A DNA stretch of 60,000 nt from Takakia lepidozioides. Taxonomy: Eukaryota; Streptophyta; Takakiopsida; Takakiales; Takakiaceae. The position numbers and the translations under genes were made by a program. The stretch is from contig CM060732.1 in NCBI GenBank assembly GCA_030704615.1, positions 11,100,001 to 11,160,000 of the forward strand, given 5' to 3'. The notes beneath the pieces are model-generated. The model saw nothing but the letters and a program-made list of their open reading frames with translations. It searched no databases and was not told where the DNA came from. Within the stretch, counting starts at the first letter, position 1, and each line of letters starts with the position of its first letter. Shown here in pieces: positions 23,974-36,232 of the stretch.

Positions 23974-25076
23974 CAAGCTTCAAGGTCGCCTTCCATCTGA
24001 AGGCTTGGTCAGATGGGTTTACAAGGAATCACGACCCTTGTGTCCTATCTCTCTCACGTAGTCTGGGCGAGTGTCAAGAAAGCACAAGATTCGGAGTGTT
24101 TCTCTATGAATGGACTTGCTCGAGTTCATGCTTTTTCTCATGGATGTATTCCATCCACATTAGCTTCCCGAGTCAACCAGGCTATGGCGGATCCACGTGT
24201 GTAGACCGACGGTGGAAACGAGATCTCTGTTTCTAGCCCTCCGTCCCGTCCCATTGCTGCATGGTATGGGACAATCGCACAAAGGTTTACTTGAAACAGT
24301 TATGATGCACACAGGACTCCTTTCTATGATCGATCACCGTAGATCGGCAGTGTTCCTTGTGGAGGTGTGGATCCCACCTCCCTGCACAATGCAATATCTG
24401 ACAATACCCCGGGTCCACCATCAACTCTCGGTGAGCTCAAATGAGTCGACTGTGAGCTTCGGTGTAATAGGAACCTTTGTGGTTGGTCAACCTCCCTAGA
24501 TATTAGTGTTTCATCTCTCTGCATGTGGCTAGAGTTTATTGGCGGAGATTTTCAGATTCTTGGGAGAGAGTTTGATTAATATAAGTACAGTTTTTAGAGT
24601 GGCTGGCAGTGACCGAGATGTGGGATTGTCGCAGATGTGAAAGAAGTGGGTGCCTCGGTTCAATTATGAATCTGGCCTGGTGAGTGTGGTTACGGTGTTT
24701 TTGTGGGTTTGTCGTCCTGCGGGTTGGAGTGAGGGGTATATGTCATGAAGCTTTGCTTGTGTTTCTTTCTGATGTGCTGACTTTGCTGCAGCTCCCGTTG
24801 GGGTGTGCTTTCATCTTTATAGATCCTGAACCTTGTGCACGGTAAAGTTTGTTGTCTTCCGGGAAGCTTTGTTGAGGAGCATAGAAGCTGAGTAATTGAC
24901 ATCTTTTGAGTGAACCGGAATGTTGTTTCCGGTTTCTCTTCTCTCCCGTGCTCAAGTTTTCTTGTAAATGGTGCACGGGATCTTTTCTTGATATCCACAG
25001 ACTTGACTGGCTGGAACAGGGGCACTGTAAGATCTCTGGTTAGTCGCGGGCTCCCATAATTTCCAAGCTCAGCATT
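23974..25076. other. Intergenic; possible upstream exon on the minus strand
   Basis: A minus-strand open stretch (25079-24690, about 129 codons, KKRSRAPFTRKLEHGREEKP and similar) ends at a GTAACC that could be a donor. It may be the 5' exon of the minus-strand gene, but its only early start is GTG and I cannot join it to exon 23251-23084. No other feature is seen. Confidence 0.2.
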
Positions 25077-25082
25077 CACGTG
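25077..25082. promoter_or_regulatory. G-box (CACGTG) upstream of the thioredoxin-like gene
   Basis: A palindromic CACGTG, the usual site for bHLH and bZIP factors and frequent in light-regulated plant promoters, 118 bases before the chosen ATG. It is a short motif that may occur by chance. Confidence 0.3.
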
Positions 25083-25199
25083 AACGCCGTCCTCTCAGTT
25101 GCAGTTGGTTCAGATCTAGGCTATCGGTGGCTTCAATTCGAGAGAGTATATGAGATTACGGTCTCAACCCTTGCGGTCCGATATCTGTCCAATTGCAGC

Positions 25200-26617
25200 A
25201 TGGAGATCCGGCCACCAATTGTCACTGGTAGCAATACCAACATTCCAGATTTAGGAACCCGAATCTCAGCAAAAGCGAGTGGATCTTGCGGTCGAAGGGA
25301 CAAGCACAGGGTTGCAATTGCCATTCAGAAATTAGATAAGTGTTTTGGGGGTCTATCTGGAACTAGAATATTGGCGAGCTCATGGAACACTGGGCCATAT
25401 CAGGGAGACTTATTTGTAAAATCCCGTGGATGGAGTGGGCAACAAAGCATTCAACGAGATAGAAAGAATCCACTGTCAGCCTTGTTGAATGCTTCTCGAT
25501 ACAGAAAGGAGAAAGCTGAGAAGGCGGAGGAAGAGAGTGCCGAGGATGACGGTGAGGATGATGAGCTGTGTCCAGTTGAATGTGTTCGGGAGTTCCAAGA
25601 CAGCAACGAACTAGATGGAATTCTGGAAGAATCAAAGCGCACCAAGACGCTGGTTGTAGTGGATTTTTACCGCACTGCTTGCGGTAGCTGCAGGTACATA
25701 GAGAAGGGCTTTGTGAAACTTTGCAAGGGGGCTGGCAACTGCAAAGCCTCTGTTGTTTTCCTCAAGCATAATGTATGTTCCCTTCCCCAGACCCTGTGGC
25801 TTTAACTTCTCTGTTTTGGGAGTGAGCACTCTGTTACAGATTTAGGTACAGATTTCAATTTCAAGGAAGAAACTTATCATATACTGGACTTTGCAGTCTT
25901 GAACCAATGAATTAGTGTTTGATTACACTCAGTTGTGATTGACACTTAAGGAAAGTTACCATCCCCTGACGGCACTCTGCCCTGTAACAAGCTTGCAGCT
26001 GGTGCACAGTACTGATTTAGAGTTGGTAGTCAATCATATGGATGGTTTTCCGCTGAGATATATTTTTCCGATCCATCCTCCTCAAAATGAGTATTTGTTC
26101 TCTGTGTGTTGCATATGAGGTTTCTGTTCTGCTCTGCTTTCAGCGTCCTGATAACTAGTTGGAAGATATGGCAGGATATCCTCATGTAAGCATTTGAAAA
26201 AAGGTGTGCCAATGTCTCACTGAAAGCGCACCTGTGCAGGTCATGGACGAGTATGAGGAGCAGTCAGACGTGGCAGCCAAGTACAAGATTCGGGTTGGTT
26301 TACTATTGAGTTTTTCAGACAGAAAATAACATAATGTACTCATGCCGTTCCCTACGCTGGTGTGGCATAGCCTTACAGCCACTGACCCCGAGGGAAACTA
26401 GTGACAGAACAAATGTGGGGTATTATGTGGAACTATTATGGGCTAATACTTGTTTGCTTGGAAGCAGGTGGTGCCGCTTTTCCACTTCTACAAGGATGGG
26501 GAGCTTGTGGAGTCATTCCCTACCCGAGAAAAGGGAAAAATTCTGGAGGCTATCTACAAGTATTTAGGCCAGACTGACACAATTGAGGACTGGAGTGATA
26601 TAAACGGCCACAAATAG
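25200..26617 (+). CDS. Thioredoxin-like 4, chloroplastic (three exons)
   Basis: Exons 25200-25772, 26240-26293 and 26468-26617 have GT-AG introns and exact codon multiples (191, 18 and 50 codons including stop), giving 258 residues. ATG 25200 is the first in the open frame; the Ser/Arg-containing N-terminus fits a plastid transit peptide, followed by an acidic linker (EEESAEDDGEDDELCPVECV). The domain keeps LVVVDFYRTACGSCRYIEKG, so the redox site is CGSC instead of CGPC, then FLKHNV-MDEYEEQSDVAAKYKIR and VVPLFHFYKDGELVESF with the cis-proline. It closely resembles Arabidopsis At1g07700-type proteins by my recollection. Members act as plastid disulfide oxidoreductases. All functional residues look intact. 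It is the best-supported host gene here. Confidence 0.88.
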
Positions 26618-27595
26618 CCATTCTTACAACTTATAATGTCGCCATATTGGAGCTTGGAGACACAACGACGACGCAGTATCATCAAGGGTCGAGGATTTGA
26701 CATGCAGGTTTGAATCACAAGAGGAATGGTGAATACACAGATTTTTCCCCCTCATAGAAGAGGCGACAGCAGTTGATTCCAGAAGGTTGGAACCAATTGA
26801 TTGGTGGGCCATGATGGTGCCAGGTCCCTGGATGACTGCAGTGGAACTGTGTTGTCACTATGCAGACGCATGCTGTCTGTTGATTGCCAAAATGGTGTCA
26901 GGTGTGTCATTGTCAACAGATGAGGACCGTTCTAGTCAGGTTGATTCATTATGGCAGATGATTTGGAAGGCCATCCAGTCTGCTCCCTTCGCGTCTTTCA
27001 CGTAGCGGTCTGTTAAATGCGACACTTGTGTACTAAGATTGAAGATAGGCTGCTGCATAGAGAGAGATGATGTCGACCCAAGTCAGTACAAATAAGAGCA
27101 TCCTCCCTTGCACTCACAGCCCTCTATTGGGGTGGGCTCTAGGGAACTGTATAATGATTTTTGGGATAGGGACAATTTTCAATCCCACCACTTAGTTGTT
27201 TCACCGTATCATATTCAATGTATTCATCTGAGAGCTTCAGGAATCTGAGTGGGATTTCGTGTGAAGTTCAACTAATCGATGAGGCGCTGGAGAAGAACCT
27301 GGCAGCTTATCGAACCAAAATGCACAGCAAAATATGAAAGTACAGTGCAAATGGAATGTGATGCCATCTCGGTGACAAAACATTATGAGGCCACAATCTA
27401 ATCGTATCCTAAAAGATCCTAGTAGTCCCTCAGGATGAAGAGACGCCATAATTTAGGCTTCTTAAATCCTGAAAGAAAACCATTTGATCCTGCCGGAGAC
27501 CATTTGCAGCAGGTGGAGGGCTCCTTTTCTGAGTTCGTGTCTCCTTGCTATCGGAGTTGGTGTGGAACATTGGTCAACAAAGATGGTCCAGGTAG
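26618..27595. other. 3' flank of the thioredoxin-like gene; no supported gene
   Basis: No domain or repeat structure recognised. Confidence 0.35.
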
Positions 27596-28051
27596 TTGCG
27601 GAGGAGGTGCTGCAATTATCAACCAATTCAAAGCTTTTGTGCGAAATTTCATTTGGGGTGCTTCCATCTGGGGTGCATCCATTTTGCTTCTGAACTTTCT
27701 TGCAGGATCTTTATGATCAAATTGTCTTGTTTGGTCATTAAAGAGCTCATACTCCGGATAATTTGGAAAGCTCGTTGTGCACTCGTCTTTGATGGCAAAT
27801 CGTCTAATCTGAGGGCTATGCTGTTTAAGGTTCAGACGTGTTGTGCTGAGGCTCGGAAGGCTTGGCAGGTCTTAGGAGAAGCTCTTTGTAGATGTAGCCA
27901 GAGGGGAAGAACACAATTACTCACTGAATTTGACAACACTCAAGGCAAAGGAGCTCAAATCTGTTCTAGAGACTCGGATACGAGAATTCACTGGTGTGAC
28001 ACCATCCCACCAGGCTGGGCAGTTTGCATAGTACAAGGTGTTTTCCTCTAG
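27596..28051 (+). pseudogene. C-terminal LINE fragment (zf-RVT/RNase H junction), decayed
   Basis: The frame contains LILRIIWKARCALVFDGKSS and ends with a PPGWAV-like stretch. This recalls plant LINEs, where the reverse-transcriptase zinc-binding region (IWKAR-x-x-x-F-x-G) is followed by the PPxGWxKxNxDG start of an RNase H. No reverse-transcriptase core remains nearby. Assignment rests on this short pattern. Confidence 0.45.
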
Positions 28052-28299
28052 AGGGTATCAAGGAACCTGAAATTAATTAGGATGCCAGCTAGTGCCAAGT
28101 TTTTGTTTCTCGGCAAGACAGAAGGCCACGTCAAGTTCTGGCTAAACCCTAATATATTTTAGCCAAAACATCACATTATTTTTAGCCAAATAACTATATT
28201 GTTAATAGTTGAATTATTGAAGGGGAAGAAGAGTTAAATCTCAAAGGGTGCCATATGGTCTCAACAGTCAACCATGACCAAGAAGAACAACCCGAAAAT

Positions 28300-29150
28300 A
28301 TTTATTACATTTATTCTAATGATCCCTTAGAGCCAATGTAAGGATCTCTTAAATTGGGGAAAAAAAAAAAACTAAATTGCTATTTACGTTCGTTGTAAGG
28401 ATCCCTTATAGCATTCTAAGGATTTCATAGAGCGGAAAACAAATCGGTCGACCATGACGCAGAAGATAAACCTTAACATATTTTTTACATTTATTCTAAC
28501 GATCCCTTAATATCCTTAGAGCCAATGTAAGGATTTGTTTAGATTGGGAAAATAGAATAAGCTAAATTGCTATTTACGTTCGTTCTAAGGACCCCTTAGA
28601 GCCGCTCTAAGCCACTCTAAGGATTTTATACAGTGGAAAAACAGAAAAAGCTAAATTGCTATTTATATTCGCTCTAAGAATCCTTTAGAGCCGCTCTAGG
28701 GGTTTTTTAGAGTGGAAAAACAGAAAAAAACTAATTTTTATTTACATTCGATCTAAGTATTACTTAGAATAAGAAAATAAAAAAAGATAATTGCTATTTA
28801 CATTCGCTCTAAGGATCCTTAGAGCCGCTCTAAGCCGCTCTAGGATTTTCTACAGTGGGGTACAGAAAAAGCTAAATTGCTATTTGTATTTGCTCTAAGG
28901 ATCCTTTAGAGCCACTCTAAGGATTTATTAGAGCGGGAAAACAAAAAAAATCTAAATGGCTATTCACATTTGATCCAAGCATTACTTAGAGCAAGAAAAC
29001 AGAATAAACTATATTGCTATTTGTAATCACTCTAAGGATCCCTTAGAGCTGCTCTGAGTCGCTCTAAGGATTTTTTAGAGTGATTAAAAAACCAACACAT
29101 TCACTCTAAGAGTTTCTTAGAATCAGTCTAAGGATTTTTTATTGCGTCAT
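28300..29150. repeat. Tandem array 1: about 11 imperfect units of 56-100 bp with TCTAAGGATCCTTAGA dyads
   Basis: Units begin with TTC(G/A)CTCTAAGGATCCCTTAGAGC, continue with GCTCTAAG blocks, an A-rich tract and GCTAAATTGCTATTTACAT. Longer and shorter units alternate in places (for example near 28660-28800 and 28870-29030). The TCTAAGGATCC(C)TTAGAG core is palindromic. Confidence 0.85.
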
Positions 29151-30540
29151 TGGATTGAATTGGTATATCAGATTACCATCAATATTATACATGTCATATT
29201 TGATGTATACATATGGATATATATATATTATACAATATACGAATATGAACTCCTATATCAGATTGGACTGGTTTCAGCACTGGTTTTCAAAAAAAATAAA
29301 AATGTATAGAGATTCAAACCCTTATAGCTATCCATTATAGCATACAAAATTATGGCCCAAATGCCTTAAAGATTAACCATAAAGGTTAAAAAATTTGAAG
29401 ATTTTGAAATATAATATGATAAACAATTTGATTGAATGGATTTTGAATTTATGCAAAATAACGAAGCGCCAGAGCCAGGACCTACTCCACGTTTTTCGGA
29501 ATCTGATTACAACATTCCTGCTATTGTTGGGTATCGGCAATCTTTAGACGAGAGATGTACCAGGAAGTTTGGCAAAAGTTACACAAGCACTTCATTTTAC
29601 GTATCTGGAGCTGCATGGTGTTTAAAAACTTAAATGCCGTTCTGGATTTGCTCCTACGTGGTCTTCCACAGCCAGCGTTCATCATGTCGCAGGAGGATTG
29701 TATCATTTCCCCAAGCAATCTGCACCCAAATTACCGAACGGGACAAGATCAATCTGAGGGTTGAAAATATGATATAATATAGTATTATACATTATACTTT
29801 AAATACATATTATATTATATTATATATATTAATTATTATTCGTTAAATAAATTCGTTAATATAAATAGTATATTTGAAATACTTGAAGTTTTTGAAATGT
29901 AATATGATAGATAACTTAATTGATTAGATTTAAATTGGAATAATGAATCTGACATTGAAAGCATGATATAAATTGATAATATATTTATTTTTATAATATA
30001 TAATATACATCATTATGTTTAAATTAAATAAATATATTATAATTTTAGTTATTTTAATAAATTTATATAAATAATATAAATATTTAAGATTTTAAATTTG
30101 AAATATGAAAATATAATGATGAGATATAAAGTGATATGAATAAATAATTAAGTAGTAAGTAAAAATAATGATGATTGATGATTGATTTATGATAATGGAT
30201 GGAATGATAATTGACTAGTTGATGGATAGAATCATAGTTGATTTATGCAGCGACGTCGTTAGACTATAGCTAGATTTTAAAATATATTTACTTATTTATT
30301 GAATTTATTTATTTAATATACTATAAATATTCGTTCTTCATATACTTATTTATATTATATATATGATTATGATTGTAATTAAATATTTATAATCTCTAAG
30401 TTGTATATATTATATTGATATCATGCTTGAATATCATATACACTATAGATTATGATGTAACATTCAAAGTGGCATAATCACAGTGTAATGAATTTTGATA
30501 ATTTCTTGGAAATATAAGATAGTGTTTTTGGTAGTTATCT
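29151..30540. other. AT-rich spacer without genes
   Basis: Strongly AT-rich with many ATAT tracts between the two tandem arrays. No coding feature is supported. Confidence 0.7.
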
Positions 30541-30549
30541 GATAGTGTG

Positions 30550-32455
30550 TCAATCTATTTTCCCAGTCTTGGGACTCTTTAGGGCGCACTAAGAAGTTCT
30601 AAGGGCAATTATAAATAATAATTTACATCTTTCAATTTTCCCTTTCTTAGGACTCTTTAGGATGACCCTACGGAGTCCTGAGGGCCATTATAGATAATAA
30701 TTTATATGTTTCTATTTTCCCCTTCTTATAACCCCTTAGGTTGCCGAACAGGTCTTAAGGGCGATTATTTATGTCTTTCCATTTTTCTCCTCTTAGGACT
30801 GTCCTAAGAAGTCATAAGGGTAATTATAAATAATAATTTATATATTTTTATTTTCCCCCCTCTTAGGACTCTTTAGGCGGCCCAAAGGAGTCCTAAGGGC
30901 AATTATAAATAATAATTTATATATTTTCATTTTCCCTCTCTTAGGACTCCTTAGGGCCACCCTAAGGAGTCCCAAGGGAAATTATAAATAATAATTTACA
31001 TCTTTCAATTTTCCCCTTCTTAGGACTCCTGAGGACGGCCTAAGGAGTCCTAAGGGCAATTATAAATAATAATTTATATGTTTCTATTTCCCCCCTCTTA
31101 TAACCTCTTAGGTTGCCTAAACGGGTCTTAAGGGCAATTATTTATGTTTTTCCATTTTCTCATCTTAGGACTCCTTAGGACTGTCCTATGAAGCCCTAAG
31201 GGTAATTATAAATAATACTTTACATTTTTATTTTCCCCTCTCTTAGGACTCCTTAGGGCCGTCATGAGAAATCCCAAGGGCAATTATAGATAATAATTTA
31301 TACGTTTCCATTTTTCCCCTCTTATAACCCCTTAGGCTGCCTAAACGGATCTTAAGGGCAATTATTTATGTCTTTCCATTTTTCTCCTCTTAGGACTCCT
31401 TAGGACTGTCCTATCCTAAGAAGCCCTAAGGATAATTATAAATAATAATTTATATGTTTTCATTTTCCCTCTCTTAGGACCAGTGTTTTTTATTTCAAAT
31501 TTTGAAAAGAACAGGACTGGCTACTGAGTTTTGCAGGAAATAGCCATATTTTCTGCTCATCCACTGAAATTTGGACAGAATCATCCTCCTCTGTACTTTC
31601 ATCCATGTATATCATCCATATTATGCGAATTCATCCAATATTTATATTTTCTTTTGGGAATTTTGGCGATTTCATCCATGAGAAAATAGGGAATTTACGA
31701 CAAAATATTCGATTTTGATTTTTGAGGTAAAAAAAAGTGCGAAATTTCTCCAGAAAAAAAAACACTGCTTAGGACTCCTTAGGGCCCGGCCTAAGCAGTC
31801 CTAAGGGCAATTATAATAATAATTTATATATTTCCATTTTCCCCTCTTAGGACTCCTTAGGGCAGTCCTAAGGAGTCCTAAAGGCAACTATAGATAGTAA
31901 TTATATGTTCGATTTTCCCCCTCTTATAACTCCTTAGGTTGCCTAAACGGGTCTTAAGGGCAAATATTTATATCTTTCTATTTTTCTCCTCTTAGGACTT
32001 CTTAGGACTATCCTAAGAAGTCCTTAGGGTAATTATAAATAATAACATATATGTTTTTATTTTCCTATAATTTATATATTTCTATTTTCCCCCTCTTAGG
32101 ACTCCTTAGGGCCACCCTAAGGAGTCCTAAGGGCAATTATAGATAAAAATTTATATGTTTCCATTCTCCCCCTCTTATAACCCCTTAGGCTGCCTAAACG
32201 GGTCCTAAGGGCAAATATTTATGTCTTTCCATTTTTTCCTCTTAGGACTCCTTAGGACTTTCCTCAGAAGTCCTAAGGGTAATTATAAATAATTATATAT
32301 ATGTTTTCATTTCCCCCCCTCTTAGGACTCTTTAGGGCCACCCTAAGCAGTCCTAAGGGCAATTATAAATACTAATTTACATATTTCCATCCTCCCCCCC
32401 TTAGTAATCCCTAGGGCAATCCTAAGGAGTCCTAAGGGCAGTTATAAATAAATAT
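30550..32455. repeat. Tandem array 2: higher-order satellite of three hairpin monomer types
   Basis: About 21 monomers of roughly 65-80 bp. Type A carries CTTAGGACTCCTTAGGGC then CCTAAGGAGTCCTAAGGG, a near-perfect hairpin. Type B carries CTTATAACCCCTTAGG then CCTAAACGGGTCTTAAGG. Type C carries CTTAGGACTCCTTAGGAC then GTCCTAAGAAGTCCTAAGG. Each is followed by (G)CAATTATAAATAATAATTTATATG and a TTTCCATTTTCCCCTC tract. The order (A)A-B-C recurs at least five times. A 287-bp MITE interrupts it. Confidence 0.9.
31481..31767. mobile_element. hAT-type MITE with intact 8-bp target duplication
   Basis: The 287-bp insertion begins CAGTGTTTTTTATTTC and ends CAGAAAAAAAAACACTG, so its ends are inverted (CAGTGTTTTTT). 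It is bounded on both sides by CTTAGGAC (31473-31480 and 31768-31775), an exact 8-bp target duplication typical of hAT transposons. It has no coding capacity. Confidence 0.85.
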
Positions 32456-32663
32456 TTTCTATTTTTTATTTTTAACATAGGTACTAACACGTAAAGGTTT
32501 ATTTCAAAAAAAGATGTCAGTACATTACAAATGGATGTATGAACGTTTATAAAAAATAGGGTTTTGTTTTAATTATAATAAATGTCATGGTTTTGGTCAT
32601 GGTTATCTAGAATTACCTACTTCTAGTTAACTAGGACATTTTAGATATTTATATTTATATTTT

Positions 32664-33002
32664 GTGTGTTGGGACTTCATTGGGTCTCACATGCCAAGTG
32701 AGGCGTCGAGCCTCAATTGGGACATGGGGATATGTTTTCCCCTTGTGAGGATGGAGGAGGCTCATCTTCTTGTAGTTGAGCCTCCATGAGCTTCTCTCAC
32801 CTCCATAGCTCTAGGTATTGAGAGGGAGTGTGTTGAGGGCTTTGTAGGGTGGATTCCCTTGGCAAGGGTGCCCTTGGCTTGACTTGTTTATGTGATAGAG
32901 TGGATTTCACTTGGAAGGACTAGGGCTTGTTCTTAGTGTGATTGCTTCATGCTTTGAGAGTTTTCATTGTCTTCCACTTCTCTCATTTCTCATCTCTTAT
33001 CA
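32664..33002 (+). repeat. Diverged LTR of the methyltransferase-gypsy family, plus orientation
   Basis: Compared with the young LTR in element sense it shares GGAGGCTCATCTT..TAGTTGAGCCTC, GGTGGATTCCC, GTGCCCTTGGCTTGACTTGT and a CTTATCA end. The sequence after it (CTACAAGAAGATC...GTGAGTGC) matches the primer-side tract of the other copies. The left edge is approximate. Confidence 0.6.
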
Positions 33003-34290
33003 CTACAAGAAGATCTATTTATGCTTGTGAGTGCGGAGTGTAAGGATTAGTTTTGCACTTGTATATTAAAGAGGTTGAGAGCTAGGAGAATTTAGCTCTT
33101 GTATCACAAGGCTTGCAAGGGGTTGCAAGGAAAGGTGCTCGGGTGTTGCATGCACCAAGGAGTTGGAGAGCTTGAGAAGGAAGCTCTTGAGTTACAAGAT
33201 TTTGCAAGGATTGCAAAGAGGAAGTCTTGTGTGTGTGGAAGCAATGATTCTAGGGTTTGAGAATCCTTTGTATGCATTATGGAGTCAATGGTGTGCGCCA
33301 TGGTTTATGGAGAGTGATTAAAGGATTGTTAGTGCTCATTTCACTATCAAGCTAGGGTTAAGCAAGTTCAAGGTGTGGATGTTGTGGAAAAGAAACCAAT
33401 GAGCTACATAGGCTTGGGCTTGAAGACAACAAGGGCAAGTACTTGGAGAGCACTAAGAAGCTCAAGAGGTTTTTGAAGGGAGAATGTGAAGAAATGTTCC
33501 AATCATGGTGGTGTGGAGCCAAGCTTAGGGCGCCATTGGAAGGGCTTGGAGAACATATGGTGGAAAATCCTTGAAGGAAAATCATCATTCAATGTATGCA
33601 TAGCTTCACCCTAACTATGTAATGTGACAAGAGGGGGAGGCAATACTTGGCTATTCATGCTCTTGGTAATGCGAGCTTTGTGGTGGATAGTTGACCAAGC
33701 AAGTGGTGCATGTGTGGAGCATGCTCTCTTGAGTTTGTAAGTTCAAGTTTGAGAAAGGGAGCTCTTGAACTAGCAAGAGGTGAAGGCCTTGAGATCCATT
33801 TGTGTGTGAAGTGGAGAGGTGTTGATTCATGTTATGATGAAGGAGAGCAACACGTAGGCAAAGAGGTCATGGAACATGCATTCAAATGACTAAGGGGAGC
33901 ACATGGATGATGAATTGGTGCAAGACCCCAAATGGCGTGAGAGTGGGATCCAAGGCGGATTGCTTGGGAGCATTATTGTAAGTGACAAGCATTGCTCCTA
34001 CACATTGAGATAATTTGTGTTGATTTGGAACAATTGTGTGATGAGGAGACAAATGCATGATTGTTCGGCAATGGAGATATGGTAGTTTGCAATCAAATCC
34101 CAAGGACTAGAAGGGGGATTGATTTGGTGGACAATGACTTGCAAGTTGAGTTGGACCACTCTTGGTTGCACATTGGGGTGGAAGAGAGCAAGAAGATGTC
34201 TCTTATGATCACCTAGAGACCATATTTTTGCTTGAGTAGAAGCATAGAAGCCAAGGACTTGCATTCTAGCTCTTCATTACAAACCCTAGT
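33003..34290 (+). other. Retrotransposon leader relic, no gene
   Basis: It follows the LTR relic in the same orientation and has GAGCTCTTG- and AGGGTTT-like phrases resembling the young copy's leader read on the minus strand (50.8-51.4 kb). No gag follows, and the short minus-strand frames here are unsupported. Confidence 0.4.
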
Positions 34291-34600
34291 AGTGTATGAT
34301 GAGACTATACCTCTGTTAGTATACCAAACAGGAGCTTGTCCCTTTGACTATACCTTTGTTGAGGTATCACCATATGTGAACCCTAATGTGAGACTATACC
34401 TCTGTTAGTATACCAAACAGTAGCTTGTCCATTTTACTATACCTAAGTTGAGGTATCACCATATGTGGACCCTAATCAGCTCAGACTATACCTCTGTTAG
34501 TATACCAAACAGAACCCTCATTTTCAGACTATACCTCTGTAAATGTATCATCAACATAAGGGACCCTAGCAACCTCAGACTATACCTTTGTGTCACAGTG
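34291..34600. repeat. Short tandem repeat block with the phrase GACTATACCTCTGTTAGTATACC
   Basis: The phrase recurs near 34302, 34391, 34482, 34526 and 34580 (the last two shortened), separated by related AAACAGNAGCTTGTCC and GAGGTATCACCATATGTG segments. The period is about 90 bp at first and shorter later. Confidence 0.75.
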
Positions 34601-36232
34601 AAGTATTTTGCCACGTAGCCTAAGTTGTTCCCAAAACAACTTAGGTGGCAAGATACTTTAGCGGTGTTCGACGTGGATATCCAGTACAAACCGGGACGAG
34701 ACAATGTGGTGGCCGATGCCTTAAGTAGAAAGCAGCAGCTCATGCTGGTATATAGGGGCGAGACGACGCTCCAAAGAAGATCCGGAAGACTTACCGGAAG
34801 GATGAGATGACGAAGTCTGTGATGCGAGACTTGAGGATGGGGTGAAATCGCAGTTCCACGTACAAAATGGACTGCTCCGGTACAAGCAAAAGCGTCTTTA
34901 TGTGTCGAAGGAAGGGATCAGAGATAGTCTCTTGAGAGAATGTCATATGGCCCGCTTTCGGGCCACGGTGGAGCCAAGTGCACCGCGGCACTCCTGAAGA
35001 AAGAGTATTTCTGGCCCAAACTGAGGGAGGAAGCCGATGAGTATGTCAAGACATGCACCATATGCCAACAAAATCGGAGCGAGTACAAAAAGCAAGCGAG
35101 GCTGTTACAACCCTTGCCAATTCCAAAGGGGTCTTGGGAAAGTGTCTCAATGGATTTCATGACTGCTATGCCGCTGTCAAAAGGATTCAGTAAAATGGGC
35201 CATTTTATTCCCACCAAGGAGACGGCAACGGCATAGGAGACGGGACGACTTTACTTCGCCCACATCTTCAAGCGAAGGATATTGTCTTGGACTGCGATCC
35301 AAAGTTCACAAGTAAATTTTGGAGGGCACTCTGGAAGAAAATGGGGACGATGCTCAAGATGAGCACCGCCTTCTGACCTACGACGGACGGCCAAATAGAA
35401 AGGGTGAATTTCGTGGTGAAGCAGATCTTGCGGAATCACATGTCGGCAGACCAATCGGACTGGGTGGAGCACTTGGACGCGGCAGAGTTCTGTTATAATA
35501 ACACAAAACACTCCGCAATGGGAGTTTCCCCTTTCGTATTGATCTATGGAAAAGCACCTCTGGTGCCGACAAATTGGGCCGCCCAAGACATTGAAGAACT
35601 GGCAACAGCAGCGGTGTTGGAAGAACGCAAGCGTTTGTTGAAGCTCGCAAAGTATAACATTGCCAAAACTAGGAAACGGTATGAACGGCAAGCGAATCGG
35701 AAGCAGAGGGAAATTAAGTTTGAGGCATGCACAGAGGTCTGGTTGAACATCAAGAATTTCCGACTACCTCCGGAAGTGGGTCCGAAATTCGTACCTCCAT
35801 ATGCGGGACCCTTTCGCATCCGAAAGGTTATGAATGAGGATATGTATGAATTGGAGCTATCGGCAAACAGCAAGGTGCATCTGGTATTCCACGTCTCACT
35901 TTTGCAGCCTTACTTCAAAGATGAAGCGCATCCGAATCGGCATCAAGTATTGCGTCCGCCACCCGTGCTGTTGGATCATGAAAATGAACCTGAGTACGAG
36001 GTGAAGGCAGTGCTAAGTCGAGGAGGTTCAAGAATTGAAAAAAGGAGTATCTCGTGGAATGGAAGGGCTATCATCATGTGGAGGCATCTTGGGTGCATGC
36101 CTCAGAAATGGGAAACGCATCCGAGGCGGTTGCAGCTTTCGAATGACGATCTCAAAAGCGGAAGAAGCGTTGATGGGGACATCAACCTTGGATCGTGGGG
36201 GAGGAAATGCATGCTTAGCCCGGCTTAGCTAG
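34601..36232 (+). pseudogene. Chromodomain gypsy (chromovirus) pol relic: RNase H end, integrase, chromodomain
   Basis: The RNase H end is recognised by VDIQYKPGRDNVVADALSRK (about 34670-34730). The integrase zinc region (HGGAKCTAALL...CTICQQNRSEYKKQARLLQP, 34960-35110), part of the core, and a long C-terminal part (35404-36010) with PYAGPFRIRKVMNEDMYELE and HLVFHVSLLQPYF follow. A chromodomain signature, YLVEWKGYHHVEASWV, lies at about 36045-36095 but in a different frame. Chromodomains steer integration to marked histones. Stops, frameshifts and loss of gag and most of RT make it dead. A purine run (GTGGGGGAGGAAATG, near 36195) could be the polypurine tract. Confidence 0.8.

Noticed and set aside
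24690-25079. Head-to-head gene sharing a G-box promoter with the thioredoxin-like gene
   Set aside because: The frame starts only at GTG within the G-box and has no recognised domain; kept only as a possible exon.
29521-29764. Short frames in the AT-rich spacer
   Set aside because: Length is within chance expectation and no motif is visible.
33104-34264. Minus-strand short frames in the 33-34 kb region
   Set aside because: They are antisense to an LTR-leader relic and show no protein family.
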